DNA of 53,579 nt, from positions 802,789 to 856,367 of the forward strand of contig NW_014577074.1 of NCBI RefSeq assembly GCF_000485595.1, in the 5' to 3' direction. The notes under the pieces are model-generated. The model searched no databases. It was not told the origin of the DNA and saw only the letters and a list, made by a program, of their open reading frames with translations. Shown piece by piece: positions 24,933 to 37,209 of the stretch. The translations under genes and the position numbers were made by a program. Each line of letters begins with the position of its first letter. Within the stretch, counting starts at the first letter, position 1. This DNA is from Priapulus caudatus (Eukaryota; Priapulida; Priapulimorpha; Priapulimorphida; Priapulidae).

Positions 24933-27900
24933 TTACTGAACAATGCAGGTCTCTGAAGTAACAGTGGCAGCAGATCTTGTGTCACTGCTGTTGGTGCTGG
25001 CTTTACGTGACAGACTCGACCGTACCTTGCCAGCAGCTCCGCTGCCGCTGCCTAATATCTTTTTGATCTCTGCAAGCTGCAGAATAACAGAAATCTAGTT
25101 CACGTTGATCATATAACTTACTGTTCGCCCCATCTAGATTATAAAATGCATACACAGGAATTTTTTAGACCTATCTAAACTTGTTAGGTTAGACTACTGA
25201 GTGTCTATGGCATACCATTAAAACATCAGCAGTTTTCTATTAATAGGCATTAATCCCGAATAACTTGAAAACCTCCCAGAAATCACTTTTCAGTGACAAT
25301 ATTGAAAAGAATACGAATATTGTACATTAATAACTATAAGGTGTATAATAATTATATGGCTTGGCATACCCCGCTTACTATAGGAAGAAGACAAGAAGAA
25401 GTGTAACCTAGTTAATACATAGGTGTTAAATAAAATGCTCAGCTTACTTCAACAACAGTAATGCCCTGCTGTGCTGCAACTTCTATCAAGCTCTGAATGT
25501 TTTGCTAGAAAAAATACATTTTCAGAAATCAATTTGCAAGACATTTTTTTATGGCAGATGTAACAATGAAGCAATATGTTAGAGTGAAAACAATACTAAT
25601 TAGTGCTGGATATGGGACCCAATGTTATTGACTGAGAAAGTTTAATAAATTATGGTTGAGCCTACTGTAATGAGCAAATTCACCACATCATTGCTTCCCA
25701 AAGAAGCAGAAATGAAGATTTTCGTTCTTTAAAGGAGTGCAATTTATTTAGTAACTGACCAATTTTCCTTCTGCCTGCTCTGCTCGTCTTCGGTACATGG
25801 CTAGTTGAACTGAACGTGTTTGCAGTTCTTCATCCTACCGAGATAAAAGCATACACTTAAAATCGTAGCCTGTATTTACCATGAAACTTCATAACTCATG
25901 AGGTGAGCGCGTTAGGTTAGACTGCACCGGGAAAATTATACATACACTGGAGTACACGAAAAATACTTCGCATGAATTAACATGTCCACCATTCTGTTAG
26001 TAGTTATCATGCATCTAACTCCAACAGTAAAAGTGGACTTTATAACATTTGTACCAAAATACTGACTCACAGCAATAGGCTAGAAGAGGTGACGAGCCCA
26101 CACGACACATTAAAGACTGACATCCTAAATTATCTGCCAGCAGTGTGCAAACTTTTTTAACAACATCGAATGCTTCATTTCTACTGTCATTCTCCCCATA
26201 ATGGACTTAGCCCTGCACAAGATGATGAGAACTAAGGTAATTTAACTAAGGTACATGACAGGGCTCCCTCTGGATGTTTTATAGTTTGAGCCAAGACTTG
26301 AGACCCCAAAGTTATTTCTTAGCCACCAATAAAAGTTATAGACACTGTTTGCTTTATCATATATGCTAATCAAGGCACAAACAGGTGATGGGTATGGAAA
26401 AAGAGATGTACGAAGACATTTTTAATAGTAATCAAGTAAATATCAAATAATATAGTCTAGTCTACACAACACTAGGTTGTTTTATTTGAAGGCAAGTTTA
26501 AAATATGACTGGGTTACGGAATTTGTTAGTACTTACACGACACTGCAACTAGACGATTTTATAATATTCAACTGTAATTTTGTAAGCAGTTAAATCATTC
26601 GCTAATTGTATTTGCCCCTTCATGTAGTAAAATCACCACTGTTATTTATTTATCGCATTTTGTGAAAGTGACGAAGGGCAGCGGTAGCCCTGCATTATGT
26701 ATCTATTATGTATGTAGGGTACTACACTTTCACCTGTATGACACCATTCAGACTTGCGACGCTGCTGCTGCTGCTTCTGGCACTGCTTATCATCGACGAA
26801 GTGGACGGAGGTGTGTTCATCGTGCTACTCCAGTCCTCCTGCTTACCCCATACCTCAATGATCATTGCAGAGTTGATAAGATAGGTGAGAAACTGAAAAA
26901 CCATGTCGAAAATCAGCTATGGCTGTGAAGAGGTATATTTATCAGGGGCAAATATCATAGGTGTGGTTCCTAATGAGCGATCTCGATCCAGGCGACTATG
27001 GAAGGAGCAAAGACGAATGAGAGCAATGAAAGGACGGCAGTGTCAAGACAGCTAGATTAGATTATGCGGTATCAGAGAATTGCTTTTCGTGATAACCTAC
27101 TCCGTGAGATAGAACAGAACAGAATTTGCCCAATTACTTCTGAAATTTTTGGTTACAGTATCATGCCAGCACTGCTTCATTATATGGAGGCGACACCTTT
27201 ACATACAGTCCCAACCAGCAGCACAAATTTTGCACGTCTCTACGTACATATCTTGCACGTACCTGCTTTGTGACAGGATTGAAGCTCAGCAGCTTCTCGT
27301 GGTTGATCGCCTGTGATGACTGAGATACCCGGTACGATTCCTCGGTTACTACTGGTACCTCATCCAGGTAGAATTTATACTTACAGAAACACTGTGAGAA
27401 GCAAGCAAACACTTTCACATGTGTGCACATCAACATGGCCTGGACTAATTATGATGCCTTTATCATTCATTGAAGAAACAAAGCTGACACCAGTACAAAA
27501 TAAATGTAAACAAATACTCATTACGGTTTCTAACTCATTCCGTTTAACTTAAGTAAATGTCTTTACTTAAGTATTTTGATTGGTTAAACCTAATATGCTC
27601 AGGTATAGCTAAGCAGCACAGTTATACAATTAAGATACAACGTATCGACCACGTATCAATCTCACCCTGACTATTTTAGCAGGAAGCGTGGTAACCATTA
27701 GAATCTTTATTTTGAACGTAAGTTCGTGACCTATGAGGTCCTGTGGATTCTCCAGGAAGTTGTCTTTAGTTTCACACCCGTTTTCATCGCAGGGAATCAG
27801 AACAACATGTAATAGGCCTTGTTCGTTACCTGTTCAAAGCAAAACATTACTAAACCAACCTTTTAGTCATTCAGTAAACAAGAATGTAGTTACTTGAACA

Positions 27901-28761
27901 AGAAGTAACTGAAAAGTATGAAAATGGTATGGTAAATAGGTTTTGGTTACAATGATAATGACATGCAGTCAAACCTTTGAAATCGGTGATAGCCAGTGTT
28001 TCATCTAGCTCAATGACATATGCCAGAGACTGCAGATAGACATGGACCGTGCCTATAGGTACCTCTGTATCACTACCTTCCCAAAATGGATCTGTTTCCT
28101 ACAAGGAAACAAAACTACAATGACGAAAAACTGTAGTCAATATAGAAAACTAAAGTAGATTTGTTACTAGTAGGTAAAATACTATTAATTTGAAGGCCAC
28201 ACAATTTTCTTTAGCAAACATTACAAAACTATCAAGCTCATATAATCTCGTAATTTGCATTAAAATTTAATTCGTAGCTGAACTTTGGAGTTTTCGACGT
28301 GTAATGTACCTTGCTCGTAGAATCCCAGTCGGGTTGACCCTCCATGTACTGTTGGTACATCGCCTGCATCAGATACATCCTGTTGGTAAACTTGCTTGTG
28401 CTCCAGACCCACTCATGACCTGAGCTCTTGTTTTTCATTTTCACACACACCTATGTAAGTGTAATGTGTGAGACCGATATTCTAACCATTATTATAGGGC
28501 AGGTCAATGTAAATATTTATGTTCTACCCATGCTATCCCTTTGCAAGAACTGGTTCGTAATTAAATTGATTTAAAAAGTGTTCATGCACACTACTTTACA
28601 ATTACTGCTTACATATGTCCTGCCTTCCTTCAATCCTCGAGCCTGTGGTGCCACCAGCACTATCTCAAACTGAACTTTTCTGCCCAACTCCTGTGATATA
28701 GCATTAGCCTGGTTCATGTGAGGTAGTATCTGTATGAGTTCTTCTTCCAGAAGCAAGTCAT
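24933..28761 (-). other. Tail region of the KIF28-like kinesin
   Basis: Nine exons after the FHA module. They contain a helical stretch ([24 protein letters not shown] as in KIF28), a predicted beta-rich region with [10 protein letters not shown] and [10 protein letters not shown], a C2-like segment with LIPCDENG and [11 protein letters not shown], and a Ser-rich linker ([10 protein letters not shown]). The C-terminus has a short amphipathic helix ([14 protein letters not shown]) and a Ser/Thr-rich end terminating at TAA (24933-24935). No PH or PX domain is seen, unlike KIF1A or KIF16B. That supports the KIF28/KLP-6 assignment. Confidence 0.82.
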
Positions 28762-31700
28762 CTGAAATTACCACTCATATTAACTCTGCCCGTAGATGCA
28801 AGTCGGAATACAGACAAAACTGTGTACCTATGCACCCTCCACAACATTTCTGAACTCGGGGTGGACCAAAATCACTTGATAAAGGTTATAATTTCCGGGA
28901 AAGTTATTCAAAATAAATGTAAGATGAAGAAACTGTAGCCTAAGCATTAGAGTAAAATTTAAGAAATTCAGGGAAAGCATATCTGGAAACAATCATGTTA
29001 GATAGGCCACTCTGAAACAAATACATGAAAGTTAAGCAGCGACTGCGTAATTAGATGTGTAGTTAGTTTATTTGGCATTTCACATCATTTCGATGGTAGA
29101 GACCTTGCGTTTTATTTCTTCCATCATTGCCTGTCAGACCAATGAGGCCCATGCGCTCTGCTATCTCCTGCTGGGCAGTATCATAAGTTGGCTGTTCCAC
29201 CAGCAGTCCCTCTCGCAGCTGCTTCGCAAGATCCTGGGGGTTGTGCAACACGTACAGATGATTGTGTCCAAACAGTACCCTGAAAAATAGACATGGGTTT
29301 CATGTTTTTAAGTTGCAGTGGTTAAGGACGTAGAGATGATTGTGTCCAAACAGTACCCTGGAAAATAGACATGGGTTTCATGTTTTTAAGTTGTTAAGGA
29401 TTCTCGTGCGTAATGGTTTTGTGATTCACCTGTAATTGTGATGTACCTGCTGCTGGGGTTCACTTATCATTATGACATACCTGTCATGGTAATGAACACC
29501 ATGGGCATAGTGAGATACTTAACTTTTTGTTATAACTGTCATTGTGACATGCCCGTCATTGTGACGTGCGTGTCATTGTGACATGCCCGTCATTGTGAAA
29601 TATGCATCATATTTATATACTTGTGATCATGACATACCTGTCATTGAGAGGTACCTGTTTATTATGAAATACCTGTCATTGTGACGTAACACCTTGCTGG
29701 CTTTGATCTCAGATCCATTCACAAGCACACGTGCACCGGTGCTGGGCACAACAGTAACCACGTTGCCCTCTTTTAGAATCACAGCATGATCTGGCAGTAT
29801 GCTGCAAGATAATGGCATTTTGCACATATGTGATTGTCCACTGCGTTGAACTGATGTTAACATACCGGTTATACATTCGATTAGAGACATCTGCTAGCTT
29901 AGTGGAGTTAAAACTCCACTGAATTTTTGACTTCATCAAATGGTTACGCAGCCATAAATACAAAATGTAGACAATTGTTGCAGCAATCGACCGTGCATAT
30001 CGATTTCGTGGACTCAGTGCAAGAGAGTCCTCTCTGTACCATCAGGGCACTACAAGTAGATTACCTAAGGCCACTCAAAACTATATCGGGCTTTATCTTG
30101 ACCTTCTTTGTGCCAACCCTGGACTTGCCATCCATGGCGAAGTGCACAATCATGCCAGTCAGAGCCGGGTCCTCGTGAAGGTTCCACAGGTGGGGTATGG
30201 TCTTCTTCTTTAGTTCCTCCTTCCTTTCCATCTCCAGCTTTCTCTGGTGATTGGAGAGATTTCAGTTACAAGGGGCATGGCTACACACTGAATGTTTCTA
30301 GTGTGATGCACACTGTGCAAAATTTTATATGCAATATAGATACTTCTGCATGCAATATAGACTATATAGTATATTATTTCTATAGTTGGATGAAACAGAT
30401 AACTTTTTTTAATATGGTTGTTGTTAACATTGAATGGGCTCTCAAAAAGTTAGTGATATTTGCAGTGTGTACTGAAATGTACTGTAATGTGTAGCATACC
30501 ATGTATAGCATGCAACATGGTCTGTGTAAAATTTAGCATAGTGTGTATTATGCTTTACTGGCGAATTTGGAACACAAGTACATAGCGCAGTTCCAAGATG
30601 CTTAGCATAAGGTAGTGTGCACTCTGGCAGATGTCAACAAATGTGTAGTAGTCAACAAGCACGAACCTGGTTATGAACTTGAACGTCCTGCAAACGCTGT
30701 TGCCAAGACTTGTTCATCTGTTCCATCTCTTTCTGGTTCTTCTTCAGTTGCTCCTCTAATGCCCGCCTCATCTCCTCCTCATCTGCAATTCACAGTCACA
30801 GTTAACCAGTAGATGCAACAGCGATCAACACCGAGTTCACACATTGCTAACTTGACCATGGTCACTACAAAGACAAGAATTTATTACTTCACCGATTGGA
30901 TTGTGATTTGGATTTCTGGTTAGACAGTTAGAGACATCAATGCTGACTGCTGCCAACACGTGTGCATACCACTGCCGGTGTTGGTAGGGGTGCCGTTTGC
31001 CTTCTCTAGCATCTGCCGCAACCTGTCATTCTCCTCCCTGAGAGCTCGAACCAATCTATCTGTAGAGCTCTCGTTCACGACAGCCTTCGTTTTAATGTTC
31101 TTTGCTCTGTTTGCTAGAAATGAATAGATACACTTGATACAAAACTCTGATGCCAGTTTGTGTGCGTGCGAGCGTGCATGCATGCGTGGGTGCGTGTGTG
31201 CGCAACTATATTCCTGGCTGATTATGACCCTACTGTAGGCGACAAGTACATTTACACTAGTTAACATCTGAAATGAAGATGATATTAACAAGTAATTGCC
31301 ATCAATAATCTAGTAATATCTAACTTACCAAATCGCAATGTTGATAAAGTTTCCTCATAATGAATGTCAGCTGGGCTAATGGTAGCTATCATTGCTGTCT
31401 TGCTGTTGCCTCCAAGTGCATTTTTTAGCAGTTTTGTCAATACTGAATCTCTGTATGGCACTGATATAAAAAAACACAATTTGGATGTACAACCACAAAT
31501 GCTAATAGTAGATGTACAAGGGTTAATAACAGCCAAAAATTTAGATTCTTAAATTTTTCCTACAAAGAATAACTGTACTAACTATAACTGATGTAATTGC
31601 TTTTTTGCAGGCTTGTCAAAAATCAGTCCTGTTGATTCTATTCCAAACGCTTACACTTACCACTGACCTTGTCCAATATTAAATTAATGATAGCCATATC

Positions 31701-34700
31701 TTGCCTTTATACGATTACTGTTGTGACGAATACTTAATAACAACAAATTAATGCCATATTTTGATGCTAATCACCAAATACTGATGGTAAAATACCTAGT
31801 ATGTTCTGCTTGCCCTTGTTGATGTCTGCCAGACACTTGATTACATTACCCAGGGTGCTGAGTGACTGATTGATTATGGAGCCTTCCTTCAACCTATCAC
31901 CCGATGTTCCTGACACATCTGACCTCTCACTGAAAGACACAATGCTCAGAGGGTAAATGTCGGTGTGCCATTCTTATTACAAAGGACACATCACCACTAC
32001 AAATGTAATATAATAACTCCGAAGTTGTACACATTTTAAAAGCTGCTATCTGCTAGAACGTCGAGCGAAATTTATACAGACCTGCCAGCAAGATCGACCA
32101 GGTTAAGGCTTGCCATTTTTGTAGTATACTCTCCAGCACTGTTTCTCCCTCTCTGGTTAACATAGATTGTAACTATTGTATGAGCGCGACTGAAAAACAA
32201 GTACAAACCCTCTGAAAGTCAATGGCATATCATAGGATATCCCCATGGTAATATGATAATGAATGTATGGAGTACATCAGCCTCTCTTCTTGAAATCAAC
32301 ATAGAGAATGTGTTGTTTTGTAAACAACACTGATGACTAATGTCACCATCTTATTCTTCGTAGCATGCACGTGCAAATCAAACCTGCTAGTGGCGTTCAA
32401 GTTCGTGGCTGCCATTGTCCTATTCCTAGTTCCCTCAGCAATCCGAGACTCGATATCACCATACGTATAGACTGGGTGGGTGGTCAGGGACTCGACTGTA
32501 ATGAAATTACAACCGGGGATATAATTTATAAATATGCTGGTTAAACATTGCAGTTTATACAGATTGCTAGTACTGCATTTAAAATTTTTCAATTGTTTAC
32601 TATTTCGTGTCCACTGGGGAATGGTATTATACTCCAGTTTTGTCCTGTGGATGCCTATTTTTATTACCGCTTTGATACCAAGTACAGATGCCATGAAATA
32701 GTAGCCTAAGTGAAGCAATTTATATCTCACTATAATAACAATATGCATTGTCACTATTGTTGACACATGGACAGACCCATAGACAAAGGAATCATCATTG
32801 CGATTCACAAATCTCCATAACAGAGCAGCTAAAACCTCATGTATAAATAAAATTTTTACTACTAATAGTAATACTATAATAATTAGGGAGCAGTGGTGGT
32901 CTAGTTTATAGCGCACTAGACTTTGGCCTAAAAGGTCTGGGGTTCAAGTTCCAGTCCGGTTCCACAGTGACCACAGCGAGGAAGGCACTTTATCCAAATT
33001 GGTTTTAGTCAATATCTGCTGTATCTAACCAGCATAACAGCAAGCAAAAGATGAAGCCTGTTAGAGAAACCACAGCAAACCAGTTGCTGAGGACCTATGC
33101 TCCATGATTGGAGCCAAGGACATAAAAAATAGCACTACCAAAGCATATCTTAAAATCTTCACAGTACATTTAGAATAATAGATAATTTTGGTGGTAATTT
33201 TATTTAAAAATATATGCATAATAAACAAGTCTGAAAATTACTAGCAAACCATTAATCTGGATTCTATTTCATATGCTATGCATTTAAACTCATTATATTT
33301 ACCAATTTTATACTTGCAATTGTTAACTGCTAATAATTCTAATTTTTAGCATAAACAACAAACATTGTGACTATGGTAGCATGTTAATAATGTAACTTAC
33401 ACACGCACAAACATGAACGATAATTACCATCAGCTTATTATTGATTATTAGTCCTTTTAATTAGTGTAGTCTAAAAATAACTCTACTCGTTGATCTATGC
33501 CTCTCTTGCAGTATCAGCGGCTTGGTTAAGGATGTATATTGATCTCATACATTTAGACTGGCAACAGTGTGATCGCAAGCCATTGGCTAGATGTGTATTT
33601 CTGTACAAGCGCCTTATGAGAAGTCAGTTACTCTACACGCTGATGCTCTTTGTTCTTCAGGTTGCTAGGTGAAAGCTAAGCAGTAACCACTCATGTGGGA
33701 ATGCTAACGCAGGCCTTATTGATGTGCAGGAACTCTACATTCCATTCAAAGCTGGCAATTACATGCTGAAAACACCTGCAATGAACTTTGAACACATGTT
33801 GCAGCATAAGCAACATTTTCCGCTTATAACTGAATGATAAACTATATTCACTAATGGTAGCGTATGGTAGTAATGGAAATTGCCTGGAATTTCTTTATCA
33901 GTTTCGGTTCCAACAAAGATGGATAATCGATAAAAACCAGATAATAAGTTAATTATCAAAGTACATACACAACCTGACATTATCTGTCCTATAACTAAGA
34001 GAGCTACCCTGATTCTATAGTATTGTTTCATGCGTGTATTATGTCTTCTGCAAGCTATAAAGCTTCAGAATGAGAAGATATATGCTTAAAAGGCTTATTT
34101 CATCAATACCCCTATAATTTAAATCAATTTACTATGATCTTTTTTTCAAAATGGCTTCAAGGGATGGAATACTACTATTCTATATTATTGTTAATTATTT
34201 AAAATTTATACACATAAGTATGTGAACCTCTGTTGTTATGACATATTTAACTATATTGTCAAAATTTGTTTAAGGATACTGTCAGAATAAATCCCTCATT
34301 TAATATTTTTGTAGTCAAGCTGGAATAACTAACAATGTAAATAATGTAGCATTACCAATGTTTTCAGAGTTGTTCTTACTTCAATACTCAATAGTATAAC
34401 TATGATGACCGATTATTTGTTTTCATAATTGATTACCTACTCAGTCGCCGTAAACGATCAACTTTCGATTGCAATCGATTATCAGGGCATCACTACCACA
34501 TGGCACTACACCTCGTATCTATTGCTAGTATATCTATAATCTATAATCTATAATACTCTTACCATAAAACCCCTTTGTTGGATGCTGCCTGACTTTAAGT
34601 CCTCCCCTCAGTTGCAGATTCAAGTTCAAGAGATCACGTACTTGTTCATTGTAAATCTCCATCATGCTGACAGATACCTGTTCAACATATTTTATCTTGT

Positions 34701-36224
34701 TCACAGTTTGCACAAATTTCACGAGATTAAGCCATATTAGTGGTAAAATTCTACAAGTTAAATTAAGTTCAACTGTACAGTCAAGCCTGAATATAAGAAT
34801 CACTCAAGTAATATGCCAAGTGTCCTATGAAGACAGGTGTCTAAAGAGGCACAGGTCTGACTATATGACCATTATTTTCACTGACTTCCAGCAGAGATGC
34901 CAGTTTTCACCATCACTGGTTGCATTGCAACGGCATGCATGTTAAATAGCTACACAGACCTTTAGTCATCTTTAGCCTTATTTTTATACAAAGTCAGTTT
35001 ATCAGGCAAACATAATATTAGAGAGGTTTCACTTGATATATAGGTGCATAATTGTTACAATCTACCTGAAATTCCTGATCAGGTTTTGATGCCTTCCTCA
35101 TCTCATCTATAGTTTTAAACAACTCTTCACACATGATTGGAATAATACCTATAGCAGGAAAATTGGCCGATTAGCTTTTCAAATCAAAAATTTGAAACAT
35201 TTAACAATTTATAAGTAATACCCACTTATTAGTATATACTAAACAATCATTGATGTTGATAATTTAATAAATTTAAAAAATTATATTGGATTTCTTGTGG
35301 AAGTTTTGTATTCGAGTTTACTGATTGCTAAACAACCCTTTTTTAATCTAGATGTGTGTTACCTTTGTTTGCACCAAAGCCCATTATTGTGTAGCTTTTA
35401 CCACTGCCAGTCTGTCCATATGCAAACAACGAACAATTATATCCTTTCGTAACATTAGTAAGCATTTCTTTCCCCAAGTCTTCAAACATTTGTTTCTGGA
35501 ATGGAATTACATATGAATGGTACATTTCAGGACTGGAAATTCACAAGGGCATCAACGGCAAATGCTGTATAACAGTATTTGCTCTCGCTTCTCGTAATTG
35601 CCACTGTAAATTGGCCAATATCCAAGACAATAAACCACCATGGCTGCCCTACGTGGTTTGTCCCCATACCCATCCCACAAATTCAATGCTGTGTGTGTAT
35701 CTCTTTTGGTCTCGCATAAAAGTTTTGCTAACGGTAAGAGGCCTTGATAACAAATAAGACATAAACCACTCCCTTCAAGGGATAACCCTTCTTCGCATGA
35801 GATATTAGCCTTCATCTCCCTCCAACTTGCTATGGTGACCTAAAATTTCTGATGACTATAAAGGTAACACTTGCCGTGTTCTCAAAAATTTAAATTCAAC
35901 ACCAAATTCTTTATTAATTAGCTTGCATAGTTCAGCTAATAATGATGTGCATCATTTTTACAAAATAACCTAAGAGCCTACAGACAACATATAACATTAT
36001 ACATACGTAACAACTACTAGTAATTTCATACTTGGTCTACATAGGATGGAGAATCTGGCTCAAGATATCCATCCGATCGTTGCCAAAAGCCGTCCACACT
36101 ATTGTACGAGTAGTCGAATGTGTACTGCCTGGCTTCTCGCTTTGTATTAGCTGGGTCGTAAAGTATTGTAGTTTTGTCTATCACAGTGATTACGCATGTT
36201 GCATTTCTTAACTTTTCTCGTTCG
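24933..36224 (-). CDS. KIF28: Kinesin-3 family motor protein, KIF28/KLP-6-like (22 exons; first coding exon not found)
   Basis: Plus-end microtubule motor of the kinesin-3 family. Exons read on the minus strand, all GT-AG and phase-consistent: 36224-36032, 35495-35363, 35148-35066, 34677-34563, 32495-32384, 32189-32082, 31929-31796, 31460-31329, 31113-30970, 30782-30667, 30243-30065, 29801-29673, 29279-29104, 28761-28613, 28450-28310, 28098-27975, 27829-27666, 27391-27263, 26892-26734, 25834-25760, 25504-25448, 25076-24933 (TAA stop). They join to 964 residues, close to the length I recall for vertebrate KIF28. Motor about 1-345, FHA about 430-570, then a tail with the KIF28-type ETDPFWE and YCxYxxYLDE-like segments and a short C-terminal helix. 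The open frame starts one base into a codon, at residues EREK, just after the expected RVRPFN motif. The N-terminal 15-30 residues therefore lie on an upstream exon that I could not find. Family assignment rests on recalled similarity. Confidence 0.93.
29251..29393. repeat. Tandem duplication of a kinesin 3' splice site
   Basis: 29251-29315 and 29329-29393 are near-identical, 78 bp apart. Each contains, on the minus strand, the polypyrimidine/AG acceptor and the first 24-29 bases of the FHA exon (acceptors at 29279 and 29357). Confidence 0.85.
29455..29695. repeat. Degenerate minisatellite overlapping a kinesin 5' splice site
   Basis: Imperfect repeats of about 17-20 bp built on TGACATACCTGTCATTG. 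The exon end at 29673, AATGACAG|GTATTTCA on the minus strand, is itself one repeat unit. Confidence 0.7.
30667..30782 (-). other. Short coiled-coil exon of the kinesin
   Basis: One exon encodes [19 protein letters not shown] and onwards. It is a strongly charged heptad-like helix between the motor neck and the FHA domain, as in other kinesin-3 proteins, where such short coils mediate weak dimerisation or autoinhibition. Spliced in phase with both neighbours. Confidence 0.8.
31150..31205. repeat. GT/GCGT microsatellite in a kinesin intron
   Basis: GTGTGCGTGCGAGCGTGCAT and similar. Confidence 0.6.
32884..33130 (+). mobile_element. tRNA-Pro-like SINE in the large kinesin intron
   Basis: The head reads like a tRNA gene: A-box-like TGGTCTAGTTTATAGCGC, an anticodon-region CTTTGGC resembling tRNA-Pro(TGG), and a B box GGTTCAAGTTC. 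It continues into a tRNA-unrelated body with the motif GGCACTTTAT, which recurs in two other copies (48150-48310 and 49745-49905). Orientation is antisense to the host gene. It is not a functional tRNA, because the acceptor stem does not pair. Confidence 0.72.
35552..35815 (-). other. Unrecognised 87-codon open frame inside a kinesin intron
   Basis: It lies in the intron between the exons ending at 36032 and beginning at 35495. The translation (starts [15 protein letters not shown]) does not resemble a kinesin or any family I know. The flanking exons join perfectly without it. It is probably a chance frame in an intronic repeat; a cassette exon is not excluded. Confidence 0.15.
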
Positions 36225-37209
36225 CTGTAAGTTTTTTGTTAAGGAATATAATGCAATAAACTACATACGGTTAAAAATAAATAGTTTCTAATCAGAATTA
36301 AACACATGCACAGGACACAAATATTTAGATCTTACAAATACTAGAATCCCACGAGACATTTTAGTTAAGTAATACTTTCAATTCACATGGCTAACATACA
36401 GTGCCATAAAGCAAATTATACATACACACACGTGTGTGCGTGCGTGCATGTGTGTTAGGGGGGTAAAGATTCACCAATACATCAATTGCTGAATCGTGCG
36501 TGATACAGTGACCCACTATACGATAGTCGATGCGCAGCATCCGTATCGTGAATAAGGCAAGCTAAACTATTTGATTCTTTCTTCTACTTTATGAACTCCC
36601 TCTCAGTATCACGTAAATATCCGCGGCAGTTGCAGAAATCTGGGTAAATATACGTGGTGCGCTTGTATTGCGAGTGCCAATTGACTGGTGCGTGTTGCTA
36701 CAGCGCACGTATCGTAGTCTCTTTTACTGTGTATGTCATACACGTGAGTGGATCTGTCAATCACAGGTCAGTCTAGAACCCACTAAGAACAGCTCAGTGT
36801 GTTTCTGCCATAGAAATATATATATATATATATATTATATAGTAACTGATTGTTTACCACATATTTTTATGACTTTGACATACTTATAATAATATGTTTG
36901 TATTATGAAAGTATTGGAATACATATTTATATATACATTATCTTTCTATATGTGTATCGCAATATGTGTTGTATCGTGACTTTAGTGTATCGTTACACGG
37001 TGTCACATCTAGCATGTGTGGGTGAATGAGTGAGGTGTCACCATGCACCAGGTGACATTTTCTCTCTCAAACTATGTGACCATCGTTACACAGCCGCAGA
37101 ATTTAGGTGACCCAATCATGGTTTACTGACACCCTATCAATGGTAATACTAACGTGTGTTCATAGTGCCATGTCGCTATCTAATAAAAACATAATAAGTG
37201 CAATGCATA
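36225..37209. other. Region upstream of the kinesin, no exon identified
   Basis: The missing N-terminal kinesin exon (RVRPFN) would be expected here or further right. Read on the minus strand I found no such motif. Contains a (TA)n tract at about 36818-36840. Confidence 0.4.
36420..36456. repeat. AC/GTGC microsatellite
   Basis: CATACACACACGTGTGTGCG and continuation upstream of the kinesin gene. Confidence 0.6.

Larger units (their letters stand above)
29104..30243 (-). other. FHA domain of the kinesin (three exons)
   Basis: Exons 30243-30065, 29801-29673 and 29279-29104. The first begins with a charged helix ([14 protein letters not shown]) and then the kinesin-3 hallmark [14 protein letters not shown]. 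The FHA beta-sandwich follows: [37 protein letters not shown]. The phosphopeptide loop residues conserved in kinesin-3 FHA domains (S-x-x-H and VNG) are present. FHA domains in this family act in autoinhibition, dimerisation and cargo or adaptor binding. The two splice sites between the second and third exon lie in local repeats (see findings). Confidence 0.9.
30970..36224 (-). other. Motor-domain portion of the KIF28-like kinesin
   Basis: Nine exons encode the catalytic head. Visible motifs, numbered from the first visible residue: P-loop GQTGSGKSY (about 91-99), [13 protein letters not shown] (alpha-2/L5 region), switch I NATSSRAHT (about 207-215), switch II DLAGSE (about 244-249), then [12 protein letters not shown] and [11 protein letters not shown], the microtubule-binding loop 12/alpha-4/alpha-5 region. 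The neck begins after [13 protein letters not shown]. All ATPase residues look intact, so the head should be active. A lysine-rich K-loop, typical of KIF1A between alpha-4 and alpha-5, is not evident: the sequence there is short (DINKGKQN), as expected for the KIF28/KLP-6 branch. Confidence 0.92.

Noticed and set aside
29094-29137. Possible GC-AG donor after LIGLTG in the FHA exon
   Set aside because: A canonical GT donor (lower exon limit 29104) eleven codons further gives the same phase and a plausible protein, so no non-canonical site is needed.
29072-29290. Plus-strand frame opposite the kinesin FHA exon
   Set aside because: Antisense shadow of a conserved coding exon.
32884-32960. Functional tRNA-Pro gene
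   Set aside because: The A and B boxes and anticodon region are recognisable, but the acceptor stem does not pair and the sequence continues into a SINE body.
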